Assembly (NCBI RefSeq): GCF_900129025.1
Contig: NZ_FQUM01000002.1
Span: forward strand, 1 to 64,000
Length of the DNA stretch: 64,000 nt
Direction: 5' to 3'
Source of the DNA: Mariniphaga anaerophila
Lineage (GTDB): Bacteria; Bacteroidota; Bacteroidia; Bacteroidales; Prolixibacteraceae
Position numbers and translations under genes: made by a program. A model generated the notes under the pieces. The model worked only from the letters and a program-made list of their open reading frames with translations. It did not search any database and had not been told where the DNA came from. Positions 29,918-39,551 of this stretch are shown here, one piece after another (positions within the stretch are counted from its first letter, which is position 1; each line of letters begins with the position of its first letter).

Positions 29918-31708
29918 ATGAAAACATATAAAATATTATTCGTTATACTCTTCATAATAAGCTTTTGTTCTTGTGAAGATGTATTGGAACCTAGAATAGA
30001 GAATTCTTATGGTGATGAATGGACATGGACACTGCCGAGTAAAGCACAGGGAGTTTTAATGAATGCTTATTCAGATATTCCTGGACAATTTGACCATTAT
30101 AGTGGAAGTAACTTTTTGGATGTAGCAACCGATAATGCCGTTTTAAATGATTTTGGATCTGACTTATATACCATGTCTCAAGGTGGCCTTACCGCCTTCT
30201 CAAATCCTTTACAGAACTGGGGTATTGCATATAATCAGTTCCGTAATATAAACCTTTTTCTGGAGAATGGCCTGGGTGAAAATATAATTTATTATCTCGC
30301 AGACGAGCAGATAGACGGGCAATTTAGAATGCGCTTGAAAGGCGAAGCACATTTTCTTCGTGCATGGTGGGGGATGGAATTACTGAAAGTTTACGGCGGT
30401 CTGACAGATGATGGTGAGGCATTAGGATACCCAATTATAACACGTAGCATTGGAGAAAGTGATAAACTGGATGTAGAATCCCAAAGTAGGAATACTTACG
30501 AAGAGTGTGTTGCGCAAATAATTAGTGATTTGGATACTGCTATTGCTTATCTCCCATTTGCATATACGTTAAAAGGCGATGCCGTTTATAGCGACGCTGA
30601 GGTCGGGCGTGCAACCCAAAAAGCTGCTTTTGCTCTGAGGTCTAGAGTTTATACTTATGCTGCAAGCCCTGCATTTCAGCCTGAATCTGAAGAGTCTGCT
30701 TTATCTGTTGAACAAAAGTGGATTCGAGCAGCACTGGCTGGTTATACAGCAGTAGTTGAGGGTCAGCTCGGCGACTATTCTGCCCTGAGTGAAAAACTAT
30801 ATAATGATGTAGCGACTACTCCTGATGAATTTTTGTTTCGTAAATATCACAACAATAGAACTCTGGAATTAAGAAATTTGCCTCCTTATTTGTTGGGAGC
30901 CGGACGCACCTGTCCTTCTCAGAACTTGGTAGATGCTTTCCCTGCGGCTAATGGTTATCCTATAGCCCGGGAAGAGGCTGATTACGATCCTCAGAATCCG
31001 TATGTTAACCGCGACCCACGATTATTATTAACAGTGTATTATAACGGTATTCCTGCCGAAGAAGACGGGCGACCTTTGGAAATTTATTATGATGTTGAAA
31101 AAGGCAAGCCCGGGCTTGATGCTCCCGGCTACAACTATCAAAATACTAGGTCAGGATATTATTTGCGAAAATGGTTATCAAGAAAGCCGGAGATGCTGAA
31201 GGTGGGTGAATTACAAAATGATTTTCACCAGCATGCGTTACTACGAAGAGCTGAAATATACTTCAACTGGGCAGAAGCATCAAATGAGGCTGTGGGACCA
31301 GAAGGTATTGCACCGGGAACAGATAGAAGTGCTGCCGATATTATACGGGACATTAGGAAAAAGACTCTGGGCATTAGTACTGACCCGTATTTGGATGAAG
31401 TAGTTGCCCAGGGAAAAGAAGCATTTCGTAAGCTCATTCAAAACGAGCGGCGTATCGAATTTGCTTTTGAAAATCACCGGTACTTCGATATGAGACGATG
31501 GAAAATGCCTTTAAATGAATCAGTAAGAGGTGTTAAGATTGAGAAAACATCTGACGGTATTCAGTTTCTGGGAACCAACCCTGATGGAGAATTGATTGAA
31601 ATTGAAAAGAGACAATATAATGGAGAGAAGTATTATTATTCGCCTCTCCCATATGCTGAGCTGATTCGAAATCCTCATCTGAAAAATAACCGAGGGTGGA
31701 ATAAATAA
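29918..31708 (+). CDS. SusD-like lipoprotein 2 (region 2)
   Basis: A 596-residue SusD-family lipoprotein counted from the ATG at 29918 (16 bp after SusC 2), which gives the lipobox ISFCSCEDVLEP; an in-frame ATG at 29885 would overlap SusC 2 and spoil the signal peptide. Family motifs include LKGEAHFLRAWWGMELLKVY, RAEIYFNWAEASNEAVGP and QNERRIEFAFENHRYFDMRR. Partner of SusC 2. Confidence 0.94.
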   Translation: MKTYKILFVILFIISFCSCEDVLEPRIENSYGDEWTWTLPSKAQGVLMNAYSDIPGQFDHYSGSNFLDVATDNAVLNDFGSDLYTMSQGGLTAFSNPLQNWGIAYNQFRNINLFLENGLGENIIYYLADEQIDGQFRMRLKGEAHFLRAWWGMELLKVYGGLTDDGEALGYPIITRSIGESDKLDVESQSRNTYEECVAQIISDLDTAIAYLPFAYTLKGDAVYSDAEVGRATQKAAFALRSRVYTYAASPAFQPESEESALSVEQKWIRAALAGYTAVVEGQLGDYSALSEKLYNDVATTPDEFLFRKYHNNRTLELRNLPPYLLGAGRTCPSQNLVDAFPAANGYPIAREEADYDPQNPYVNRDPRLLLTVYYNGIPAEEDGRPLEIYYDVEKGKPGLDAPGYNYQNTRSGYYLRKWLSRKPEMLKVGELQNDFHQHALLRRAEIYFNWAEASNEAVGPEGIAPGTDRSAADIIRDIRKKTLGISTDPYLDEVVAQGKEAFRKLIQNERRIEFAFENHRYFDMRRWKMPLNESVRGVKIEKTSDGIQFLGTNPDGELIEIEKRQYNGEKYYYSPLPYAELIRNPHLKNNRGWNK

Positions 31709-31734
31709 AGTACGGATATAAAAAATGATAACCA

Positions 31735-32646
31735 ATGAAAATAAGTAAAGTACTAATTCTAGCATTCCTTTTAATATCGCTGCTTAATGCTTGTGAAGAA
31801 TATGAGGAATACATTAAAGATTATGATTATTCTGCAGTATATTTTGCCAGTCAGAAACCTTTGCGCACAATCGTGGCTCGTGAAAATATGACTTTTCGTT
31901 TCGGAGTTGTGCTTGGCGGGGTACGAGAAAATACTCAGGAAGAATGGGTGAAGTATAGAATCGAGCCTGATTTGTTAAATGTGGTAGAGGGTGCCAATAA
32001 GTTCAAGTTGTTACCTGAGTCATATTATACTCTCAGTAACAGTGAACTTTTTAAAATTCCTGCAGGGGAATTTATAGGAGATGTTACATTAACTCTCAAC
32101 AGAGAATTATTTACTTCAGATCCGTTGGCAACTCAAAATACTTATGCATTGCCTATAGAAATTTATGAAACATCGGCCGATAGTATCTTAAAAGGGGATG
32201 CCTCAACTGCCGCTCGAGATTACACGATCATAGTGGTAAAATATGTCAGTCCCTATCATGGTGTTTATTATCAGAAAGGAATTGAAGAAACGCTTAATGA
32301 CGATGGTACCGTTGTAGCAGAGGTGGTATATTCCGAAAAAGATCTAAGTCAAAACATTTCCAAAGAATATAAAACCATTTCTTTAAACGAAATCTCCACG
32401 TCAGGTCTTAATAACGGAAGAAAGGGGAACTTGGAACTCTCTGTCAACGACGATTATTCTGTTGATATTGATGTCGTAGATAATAATTCTATCACGTTAC
32501 TAAATAGTTCCGGAACATACAATTCTGAAAACTCTAAATTCTTTTTAGATTATTTATTTGCAGATGACGGAATAAACTATCATGTGACAGATACTCTGAT
32601 TTTGCGCCAGAAGCCTGAGTTTGATCTTCGTTATGAGGAATGGTAA
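31735..32646 (+). CDS. DUF1735-like surface glycan-binding lipoprotein
   Basis: A 303-residue lipoprotein (LISLLNACEEYEEY lipobox with acidic export residues). It has the DUF1735/BT_3987-like N-terminal pattern: AVYFASQKPLRTIV, then FGVVLGGVRENT, LPESYYTLSNSE, IPAGEFIGDVTLTLN and YALPIEIYETSAD. The C-terminal half (after HGVYYQKGIEE) is a separate beta domain as in many SusE/SGBP-like proteins. It is the last gene of the SusCDSusCD operon, 26 bp after SusD 2, and probably an auxiliary surface glycan-binding protein. Confidence 0.82.
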   Translation: MKISKVLILAFLLISLLNACEEYEEYIKDYDYSAVYFASQKPLRTIVARENMTFRFGVVLGGVRENTQEEWVKYRIEPDLLNVVEGANKFKLLPESYYTLSNSELFKIPAGEFIGDVTLTLNRELFTSDPLATQNTYALPIEIYETSADSILKGDASTAARDYTIIVVKYVSPYHGVYYQKGIEETLNDDGTVVAEVVYSEKDLSQNISKEYKTISLNEISTSGLNNGRKGNLELSVNDDYSVDIDVVDNNSITLLNSSGTYNSENSKFFLDYLFADDGINYHVTDTLILRQKPEFDLRYEEW

Positions 32647-32914
32647 CATCGAGAACCTAAAACGATGTAAAAAAAAGACCGCTTTCTCTCTTGTACGCAT
32701 CTTATCATAAAAGGAGTAAGCTAAAAACAAGTTTTCTCAAATTAATTACGGATGTTGATTTGTAACGTTGTTGCATACTGTCAGAAATGACTTTGAGTGC
32801 ACGTGTTTATTGTCACCTGTACATGCATTGTTTGTTTAAATGTGATTAAGTGGGTCGGTTGTTAGGAACTTAATAAGTAAGTAGTTGATAAATAGAATAG
32901 TTAAATTAAGTAGA

Positions 32915-33574
32915 ATGAAAAAGTTTAGTAGCAAAATTGTGGCAGCATTATTTGTATTAATCGTATTAGTGAGCTGCCAGCAAGGTAATCCCAAAATTTT
33001 AATAATTGGTGACTCTACTTCTTTGGGATATACTCCTTTTGTAAAAGAAGATTTAAAAGAGGTTGCAGACGTGTTTCATAACCCGGGCAATGCTCAGCAT
33101 ACCGGAACAGGTCTCGAAAATATTGAAGCTTGGATTGGCGATGAAAAATGGGATATTATACAGTTTAACTGGGGGCTTTGGGACTTATGTTATCGGCATC
33201 CGGATTCAAAAGAACAGGGAAAAAGAGATAAAATAAACGGAACGATTACATTCAGCATAGATGAATATCGAAATAATCTTGATTCAATTGTTAAGCTGAT
33301 AAAAAAGAAATCGGATGCCAAATTAGTTTTTGTGACATCTACTTATGTCCCCGAAAACGAGGCAGGAAGATATCAAGAAGATGTGATAAGGTATAATCAG
33401 GCGGCAATAGAAGTAATGAAAAACAATGGAGTAGAAATTAATGACATCTTCGAAAAGTCAGTATCGGTACATAAAAGACACGGAAGAGATACTAACGATG
33501 TTCATTATTCAAAAGAGGGCTACGATGAGATAGGAAAACAAATCTCTAATTTTTTGAAAAAAGAAATTGAATAG
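32915..33574 (+). CDS. SGNH hydrolase lipoprotein
   Basis: A 219-residue lipoprotein counted from ATG 32915 (lipobox LIVLVSCQQ); the in-frame ATG at 32885 would only add a polar extension. SGNH blocks are ILIIGDSTSLGY (Ser), FHNPGNAQHTGTG (Gly/Asn region), FNWGLWDL (Asn) and DVHYSKEGY (Asp, His). It is probably a carbohydrate O-acyl esterase at the outer or periplasmic membrane face. It is separated from the SusCD operon by 268 bp and precedes the sulfatase/glycosidase genes. Confidence 0.83.
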   Translation: MKKFSSKIVAALFVLIVLVSCQQGNPKILIIGDSTSLGYTPFVKEDLKEVADVFHNPGNAQHTGTGLENIEAWIGDEKWDIIQFNWGLWDLCYRHPDSKEQGKRDKINGTITFSIDEYRNNLDSIVKLIKKKSDAKLVFVTSTYVPENEAGRYQEDVIRYNQAAIEVMKNNGVEINDIFEKSVSVHKRHGRDTNDVHYSKEGYDEIGKQISNFLKKEIE

Positions 33575-33865
33575 CGTTGATTGATTTTGAGTGAATAGCT
33601 GATTGATTTCAGGAATGATGGAAACGATTTCTTAGTGGTTTTTTAGTGTGGAACGTGAGATAGTCCGGAAGATCATATAGAAAATTGCTTTGTTATCGGA
33701 ATACGCCATTCCAGAGTCAATAGAACAGTAGGAGAATTAAGTTGACTAACATTATTGGGCATGTTTGTATGGCGTTAGCCTTATCTCCTGAGAGTAAAAA
33801 ACCGGCATAAATAAATCATTGTAGATATTTAAGTAGTAGTAAAAAACTAAAAAAGGAGGTCAAAG

Positions 33866-34021
33866 ATGAGAAAAAAACAATTTCCCCAGTTAATCCCGAT
33901 GAAGTCGGCACGAAGTAGTCTAACAAGATGCATACTATATGTGGTACTAGTGTTGGGAACTGGAATGACAAAGTTACAGGCACAGGAAAGTGTAAACTCA
34001 ACAGGCGGTAATGGAAAGTAG
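33866..34021 (+). pseudogene. N-terminal fragment of a T9SS-type secreted protein
   Basis: A 51-codon frame with a strong ribosome site (AAAGGAGGT, 33854-33862) encodes a signal peptide ending near TKLQAQ, then ESVNSTGGN and an abrupt stop. The QESVNSTGGN start is typical of a Bacteroidota family of small T9SS cargo proteins that continue with a Gly/Ser-rich repeat and a sorting domain, both missing here. The stop overlaps the sulfatase start by 11 bp. It is either a leftover of a deleted gene or a leader peptide. The preceding 33575-33865 stretch shows no gene. Confidence 0.55.
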
Positions 34022-35438
34022 ATGGAGGATGGAGAATGGTTTTTACAGAAAAACTGTTTTGTGGGTAATCTTATTATTAACAGGGTTTAGTTGTGACAAT
34101 TTTTCTATTCATAAAAAGCATTTAGTTCATGAAAGACCCAACATCGTTTTTGTTCTGGTTGATGACTTGGGATGGAACGATGTTGGCTTCATGGGGAGCA
34201 GCTATTTTGAAACTACGAACTTGGATAAGTTTGCGAAAGAAAGTATTGTCTTTGAGAATGCCTATTCTGGAGCCCCTAATGGTATGTCAAGCAGAATTTG
34301 TTTGATGTCGGGGATGTATGATTTAAATACAGAGGTACGCAACCGAACAGAATCATTACGGATAGAAAAGCTAGTTGGTGATTCAGATTTAGTATCCAAT
34401 TTTACATTTTTGGAGGATAGTGCCTATACCATGGCTGAGATGCTAAAAGATGCAGGTTATGTCACCGGAATGTTCGGGAAATGGCAACTAAGTCACGATC
34501 CTACGACGCAGGGATTTGATGTAAATGTAGGTGGAGGAATTGAAAGCTCTCCAAAAAGCTATTTTGCTCCTTATCAGAACCTTGATATTCAGGCTCCAGA
34601 AGGCGAGTGCTTGACAGACAGACTGACAGACGAAGCATTAAGATTTGTTGAAAATAACCAGAATAATCTTTTTTTTCTGTATTTACCGTTTTACGCAGTT
34701 CATACTCCAATTCAAGGTAAACAAGCTATTATAAAAAAGTATCGGCAAAAGAGAGAAGAGGAGAATCAGAATAATCCTTCATATGCTTCTATGGTTGAAG
34801 TTGTGGACTACAACATCGGAAGGCTTCTTAATAAAATTAATGAGTTGGGATTATATAAAAATACATTAGTTGTTTTTACTTCTGACAACGGAGGAATTTC
34901 TGCATTTAGCAAACAAAATCCGTTAAGAGCGGCCAAGGGGTCCTGTTTTGAAGGGGGAGTAAGGGTTCCAATGGCTATTCGCTGGCCAGGCAAAATAAAG
35001 CCTCGTCGGTCTGATATGCCGGTGGTAAATCTTGATTTTTTTCCAACTTTTATGAATTTGACTCAAGGAACCCATCCCAATGCTCAGGCTCTTGATGGCA
35101 CAGATATTTCAGAATTTCTACTGGATAACAAAGCGTTGAAGGAGCGACCAATATTGTTCTATTCCCCAGGCGTGTTACAGACTAATGAAAAGGGTGAATG
35201 CCTAGATCGACTATTAGATGAGGAATCGGAGGCTTCTGTCCGTTTAGGCGATTGGAAACTTCATTATTCTCTTGAAAGCAAAGAAACATTACTGTTTAAT
35301 CTGAAGGATGATATAGGCGAAAATGATGATCTCTCTGTTGTTTACCCCGAGAAGACGAATGAATTGAAGAGGATATTGGAAGCGTGGGTTAATGATAAAA
35401 ACCGGAGAAATTTCAATAGCGCAGGTTTGAATTTTTAA
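34011..35438 (+). CDS. Sulfatase-family lipoprotein lacking catalytic residues (probable pseudoenzyme)
   Basis: A 475-residue S1-type sulfatase homologue with a lipobox (LLLTGFSCDN). The fold is kept: VFVLVDDLGWNDVGF with the metal Asp pair, FYAVHTPIQG, VFTSDNGG and KGSCFEGGVRVP. However, the C/S-x-P-S-R active-site box reads GMSSR, so the formylglycine Cys/Ser is G91, and the usual GKWHLG reads GKWQLS, so the catalytic His is Q159. With both lost it is unlikely to hydrolyse sulfate esters in the standard way; it may bind sulfated glycan. ATG 34029 is an alternative start. Confidence 0.85.
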   Translation: MESRWRMENGFYRKTVLWVILLLTGFSCDNFSIHKKHLVHERPNIVFVLVDDLGWNDVGFMGSSYFETTNLDKFAKESIVFENAYSGAPNGMSSRICLMSGMYDLNTEVRNRTESLRIEKLVGDSDLVSNFTFLEDSAYTMAEMLKDAGYVTGMFGKWQLSHDPTTQGFDVNVGGGIESSPKSYFAPYQNLDIQAPEGECLTDRLTDEALRFVENNQNNLFFLYLPFYAVHTPIQGKQAIIKKYRQKREEENQNNPSYASMVEVVDYNIGRLLNKINELGLYKNTLVVFTSDNGGISAFSKQNPLRAAKGSCFEGGVRVPMAIRWPGKIKPRRSDMPVVNLDFFPTFMNLTQGTHPNAQALDGTDISEFLLDNKALKERPILFYSPGVLQTNEKGECLDRLLDEESEASVRLGDWKLHYSLESKETLLFNLKDDIGENDDLSVVYPEKTNELKRILEAWVNDKNRRNFNSAGLNF

Positions 35439-35538
35439 TGACAGAATTGATCAAAATAATTGAAAGACGTAGGTATTTGATTTGCGATAGTGAGAGTTTT
35501 TTTGAAATGGAGGCTATTAATGTTATTAACAGAGTATT

Positions 35539-38034
35539 ATGAAATTGAAACTATTAAGTGTTTTTTTTGTGTCGATATGTCTGGCGTATAGTAGTGTCGC
35601 TCAGGTGTCGTTTGGAAATCCTGAAAAGATAAATGATTCTTGGAAATTCCTGTTAAAGGACGTTGAAAGCGGAGCAGATCCTGATTTAGACGATTCAAAA
35701 TGGAGTACAATTGAGTTGCCCCACGACTGGAGTATTAAGCAACAGTTAAGTCCTGATAATGCCAGTGCAAGTGGCTATTTGCCAGGAGGTGTCGGGTGGT
35801 ATCGAAAATATGTTGAGATTCCTAAATACAATGATGGTAAAAAAGTGTATCTGTATTTTGAGGGAGTCTACAACAGGAGTGAGGTCTATTTAAACGGAGT
35901 GCTTTTGGGAAAACGTCCCAATGGTTATGTGTCGTTTATGTACGATGCAACTCCATACATAAAATATGGAGAAAAAAATGTTATTGCAGTAAAAGTTGAT
36001 CATAGTCAATCTGCAGATTCACGGTGGTACACGGGGTCAGGCATATATCGTAATGTCTGGATCGTGTATGCTAATTCAATTCATGTCGAACAATGGGGAG
36101 TTTATGCCTATCCAGAGAAAGTTGGCGACGAATACGACCTTAATGTTGAAGTGTCTGTCGAGAATGGAAAGAACACGCTTTCCAAATTAACTGTTAGAAA
36201 TAAACTATTTGATCGGGAAGACAAGCTAGTGGCTGAATCTTTAGAAAAAATAACTATTGAAGGAGAATCTTCAGGAACAATAAATACTCGCCTACGTGTT
36301 CAAAATCCTTTACTTTGGAGCCTTAGCCATCCAACTTTGTATACATTAAAAACCTTGGTCTATAATGAGGGAGAGCTCGTTGATGAGGTGAAGACAAATA
36401 CTGGGTTTAGAACATTTTCTTTTGATCCGAACAAAGGGTTTGCTCTAAACAATGAGTGGATGAAGGTGAAAGGAGTTTGCCTTCATCATGATGGTGGAGT
36501 ATTGGGGGCAGCTGTTCCTCGCGAGGTATGGAAAAGAAGACTTTTAATTTTAAAAGAAATCGGGGTAAATGCAATCCGAACAAGTCATAATCCGCAAGCC
36601 CCTGATTTGTATGAGTTGTGTGATGAATTAGGACTGCTTGTTTTGAATGAGATATTTGACGAGTGGGAATTTCCTAAACGAAAATGGCTCAAGGGCTGGA
36701 ATGTTGGCATTCCCGGCTTTCAAGGTTCGTTCGACTATTTTGATGAATGGGGAGAAATAGATCTGGCGGACGTAGTTAGGCGAGATCGAAATCACATTTC
36801 TGTTTTTGCCTGGAGTATTGGAAATGAAGTCGATTATCCTAATGATCCGTATTCTCATCCGGTATTGGATGGTGGCGGCGAATCAGGTTTTACTCAACCT
36901 GTTTTTGGTGGGTACAAGAAAGATGCTCCGAATGCCAGTCGCCTGGGAGATATTGCTAAACGACTGGTGAAAGTAGTGAAGCAATATGATCAATCAAGGC
37001 CAACCACAGCCGGATTGGCAGGAGTGGCAATGTCGAATAAAACCGATTACCCATTTGCTTTGGATATTACCGGATATAATTATACGGAGAGTTTATATGA
37101 GCGCGACCACGTGAAATATCCGGAGAGAGTAATATTTGGAAGTGAAAATAGACATGACTTGAAATCCTGGAACATTGTAGAAGACAACGAATTTGTTTTT
37201 GGACAGTTCCTTTGGACTGGCATCGATTATCTGGGAGAGTCAGGCCGCTGGCCATCGCGTGGCTTTTACTCCGGCTTGGTAGATTTCGGCGGTTTTATCA
37301 AGCCCAGAGGTTATTTTCGTAGATCTCTGTGGTCCGAAGAGCCCATGGCTTACCTGGGAACTTATCCGGTACCGGGAGAAAGCGGCACTAGTAATATGGA
37401 AGATGTGTGGTCTCAATTGGAAGATGAAAACCAGGCAACAAAGAAAAAGGAGAAAGCTCCGTCGATGGATGCATGGCCAATATGGAACTATCGGAGCGGT
37501 CAACTAATCAGGGTGGTTTGTTACACAAATGCAGCTAAAGCGAAGTTGTTACTGAATAATGAGACTGTTGGAGAAACAAAGAATTATGATAAAAAGAATG
37601 GGATTATTTTTTGGGATATTCCTTATACGCCCGGAAAGCTTGAAGTGATTGCGATGGATGCTCAAAACTTAGAAACAAGTAGATCTTATATACAGACTTC
37701 CGGCAGACCGTATAAAATTAAAATACTGCCCTATGAAAAAGAGATCAAACAAGGAGGCGTTGCCCAGGTGGCGATTCAAATAGTAGACGATCAGAATGTC
37801 CCTGTAATGCTTTCTGAGGATGAAATAAAATGTCAGATTTATGGGGATGCTCATTTGCTGGGAATAGAAGCTAGTAATAATAAGGATATGACTGATTATA
37901 CCGATAATGTTCATCGTGCTTTCCACGGGCGATTGATTGCATACATCAAAGCAGGAATGGAACAGGGAGAGGTAATGGTTAGATTTTCTGCGAATTGGCT
38001 AAATAGTGCAGAGGCAAAACTTCAAGTTAAATAG
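35539..38034 (+). CDS. GH2 family glycoside hydrolase (beta-galactosidase-like)
   Basis: An 831-residue secreted enzyme (signal peptide to about residue 21). The domain order is the N-terminal sugar-binding jelly roll (LPHDWSIKQQL, GVGWYRKYVEIP, YFEGVYNRSEVYLNG), an Ig-like domain, a TIM barrel from about residue 300 (IRTSHNPQAPDLYELCDELG), then C-terminal Ig-like domains. The acid/base is E430 in WSIGNEVDYP and the nucleophile is probably E536 in FGSENRHDL. GH2 enzymes cleave beta-galactosides, beta-glucuronides or beta-mannosides. The 101-bp gap upstream and 20-bp gap downstream suggest cotranscription with the following sulfatase. Confidence 0.92.
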   Translation: MKLKLLSVFFVSICLAYSSVAQVSFGNPEKINDSWKFLLKDVESGADPDLDDSKWSTIELPHDWSIKQQLSPDNASASGYLPGGVGWYRKYVEIPKYNDGKKVYLYFEGVYNRSEVYLNGVLLGKRPNGYVSFMYDATPYIKYGEKNVIAVKVDHSQSADSRWYTGSGIYRNVWIVYANSIHVEQWGVYAYPEKVGDEYDLNVEVSVENGKNTLSKLTVRNKLFDREDKLVAESLEKITIEGESSGTINTRLRVQNPLLWSLSHPTLYTLKTLVYNEGELVDEVKTNTGFRTFSFDPNKGFALNNEWMKVKGVCLHHDGGVLGAAVPREVWKRRLLILKEIGVNAIRTSHNPQAPDLYELCDELGLLVLNEIFDEWEFPKRKWLKGWNVGIPGFQGSFDYFDEWGEIDLADVVRRDRNHISVFAWSIGNEVDYPNDPYSHPVLDGGGESGFTQPVFGGYKKDAPNASRLGDIAKRLVKVVKQYDQSRPTTAGLAGVAMSNKTDYPFALDITGYNYTESLYERDHVKYPERVIFGSENRHDLKSWNIVEDNEFVFGQFLWTGIDYLGESGRWPSRGFYSGLVDFGGFIKPRGYFRRSLWSEEPMAYLGTYPVPGESGTSNMEDVWSQLEDENQATKKKEKAPSMDAWPIWNYRSGQLIRVVCYTNAAKAKLLLNNETVGETKNYDKKNGIIFWDIPYTPGKLEVIAMDAQNLETSRSYIQTSGRPYKIKILPYEKEIKQGGVAQVAIQIVDDQNVPVMLSEDEIKCQIYGDAHLLGIEASNNKDMTDYTDNVHRAFHGRLIAYIKAGMEQGEVMVRFSANWLNSAEAKLQVK

Positions 38035-38054
38035 GTTTATAAAAAAGAATTTAT

Positions 38055-39470
38055 ATGTTAAATAAAGTAGCTGTAACAATATTTTTGCTGGTATTTGGCT
38101 GTTTATGGTTAAATGCCAAAGACAAAAAGCACCCAAACGTAATATTTATTCTAGTAGATGATTTGGGATGGAAGGATATTAGTTCCTTTGGGAGTGACTT
38201 TTATCAAACTCCCCATGTGGATGACCTTGCAAGTGATGGGGTAATGTTTACTAATGCCTATTCTGCGTGTACTGTTTGCTCTCCTTCTCGCGCAAGTATA
38301 ATGACAGGAAAATACCCGGCCAGGTTGCGCTGCACAGACTGGATTGAAGGATGGAAATATCCAAAGGCTAAATTGAAAGTACCAGATTGGACCATGTATC
38401 TCGATAGTAATGAGGTTACCTTAGCTGAAGTCTTTAAGAATAATGGATATAAAACGATACACATTGGTAAATGGCATCTGGGCGAAGAAGAAAAGCACTG
38501 GCCTGAAAATCATGGATTTGATGTGAATATTGGAGGATGGGCAAAAGGCTCTCCAAATAGAAATAAAAAACAGGGATATAATGGATATTTTCCACCATTT
38601 GGAAATCCACGTTTGACTGATTGTTCAGATGATGAGTACCTTACGGAACGTTTGGCAAATGAAGCTTGTTCTTTTTTGGAAAAGAATCAGGAAAAACCAT
38701 TTTTTATGAACCTCTGGTTTTATAATGTGCATACCCCGTTGCAGGCGACAGCAGAAAAAGTAGAAAAGTACAAGTCTCTTTTGACTTCGGAAAATCGACA
38801 AGATAATCCGGTATATGCAGCTATGGTTGAACATATGGATGATGCGGTTGGAAAGATTACAGAAAAGCTAAAAGATTTGGAGTTATATGAAAATACCATC
38901 ATCATTTTCACCTCGGATAATGGAGGATTAATAGGAAATGGCAAGCAGCCGGTAACCAACAATTACCCTCTTCGGTCAGGTAAAGGTGATATATACGAAG
39001 GTGGAGTTAGAGTCCCTTTAGTTATTCGCGTTCCTGGCATAACTAGTCCCGGCATTATTGATTCAACATCAATGATTATTTCTCCGGATTTTATGCCGTC
39101 CTTAATCAAGCTGGCAAAGTTGGATGTTGATCGCAAAGTAATGCGTTCTTTTGATGGTGTTGACATTTCTCCGGTATTAAGAAATTCTTCAGCTAAGCTG
39201 GGGCGGAACGAGATATTTTGGCATTATCCACATTATCATATTGAGGGAGCAACGCCATACAGTTCAGTGCGAAAGGGAGACTGGAAACTTATCCATATTA
39301 TGGAAACAGATGAATATAAATTATTTAATCTGAAAAAAGATATCGGTGAAACCACAGAGCTTTCATCAAAGTACCCAAAGAAAGTTCAGAATTTGAAGAG
39401 GGATATGGCAAAATGGAAGAATCGGGTTGATGCTCAGATGCCGACATCTAACCCTGACTATGAGAGATGA
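38055..39470 (+). CDS. S1-family sulfatase (intact formylglycine site)
   Basis: A 471-residue exported sulfatase (signal peptide ending near LNAKDKK). The core motif VCSPSRASIMTGKY gives C75 as the residue matured to formylglycine. FILVDDLGWKD, HIGKWHLGEEEKHWPENHG, FYNVHTPLQ, IFTSDNGG and GKGDIYEGGVRVP supply the metal and catalytic residues. It would remove sulfate esters from a glycan in the periplasm, opening it to the GH2 enzyme encoded 20 bp upstream. Maturation needs an anaerobic or aerobic sulfatase-maturing enzyme not found in the window. Confidence 0.93.
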   Translation: MLNKVAVTIFLLVFGCLWLNAKDKKHPNVIFILVDDLGWKDISSFGSDFYQTPHVDDLASDGVMFTNAYSACTVCSPSRASIMTGKYPARLRCTDWIEGWKYPKAKLKVPDWTMYLDSNEVTLAEVFKNNGYKTIHIGKWHLGEEEKHWPENHGFDVNIGGWAKGSPNRNKKQGYNGYFPPFGNPRLTDCSDDEYLTERLANEACSFLEKNQEKPFFMNLWFYNVHTPLQATAEKVEKYKSLLTSENRQDNPVYAAMVEHMDDAVGKITEKLKDLELYENTIIIFTSDNGGLIGNGKQPVTNNYPLRSGKGDIYEGGVRVPLVIRVPGITSPGIIDSTSMIISPDFMPSLIKLAKLDVDRKVMRSFDGVDISPVLRNSSAKLGRNEIFWHYPHYHIEGATPYSSVRKGDWKLIHIMETDEYKLFNLKKDIGETTELSSKYPKKVQNLKRDMAKWKNRVDAQMPTSNPDYER

Positions 39471-39551
39471 TATTCTTGCGAATCTATTCAAGAAAAGAGA
39501 TTTAAGTTAATCAATTTGGAATTTTTATTAAACCACAAACGAAAAAAACAG

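Noticed and set aside
31520-31814. Overlapping minus-strand frames near the DUF1735-like gene
   Set aside because: Both overlap strong + strand genes and have no recognisable motifs.
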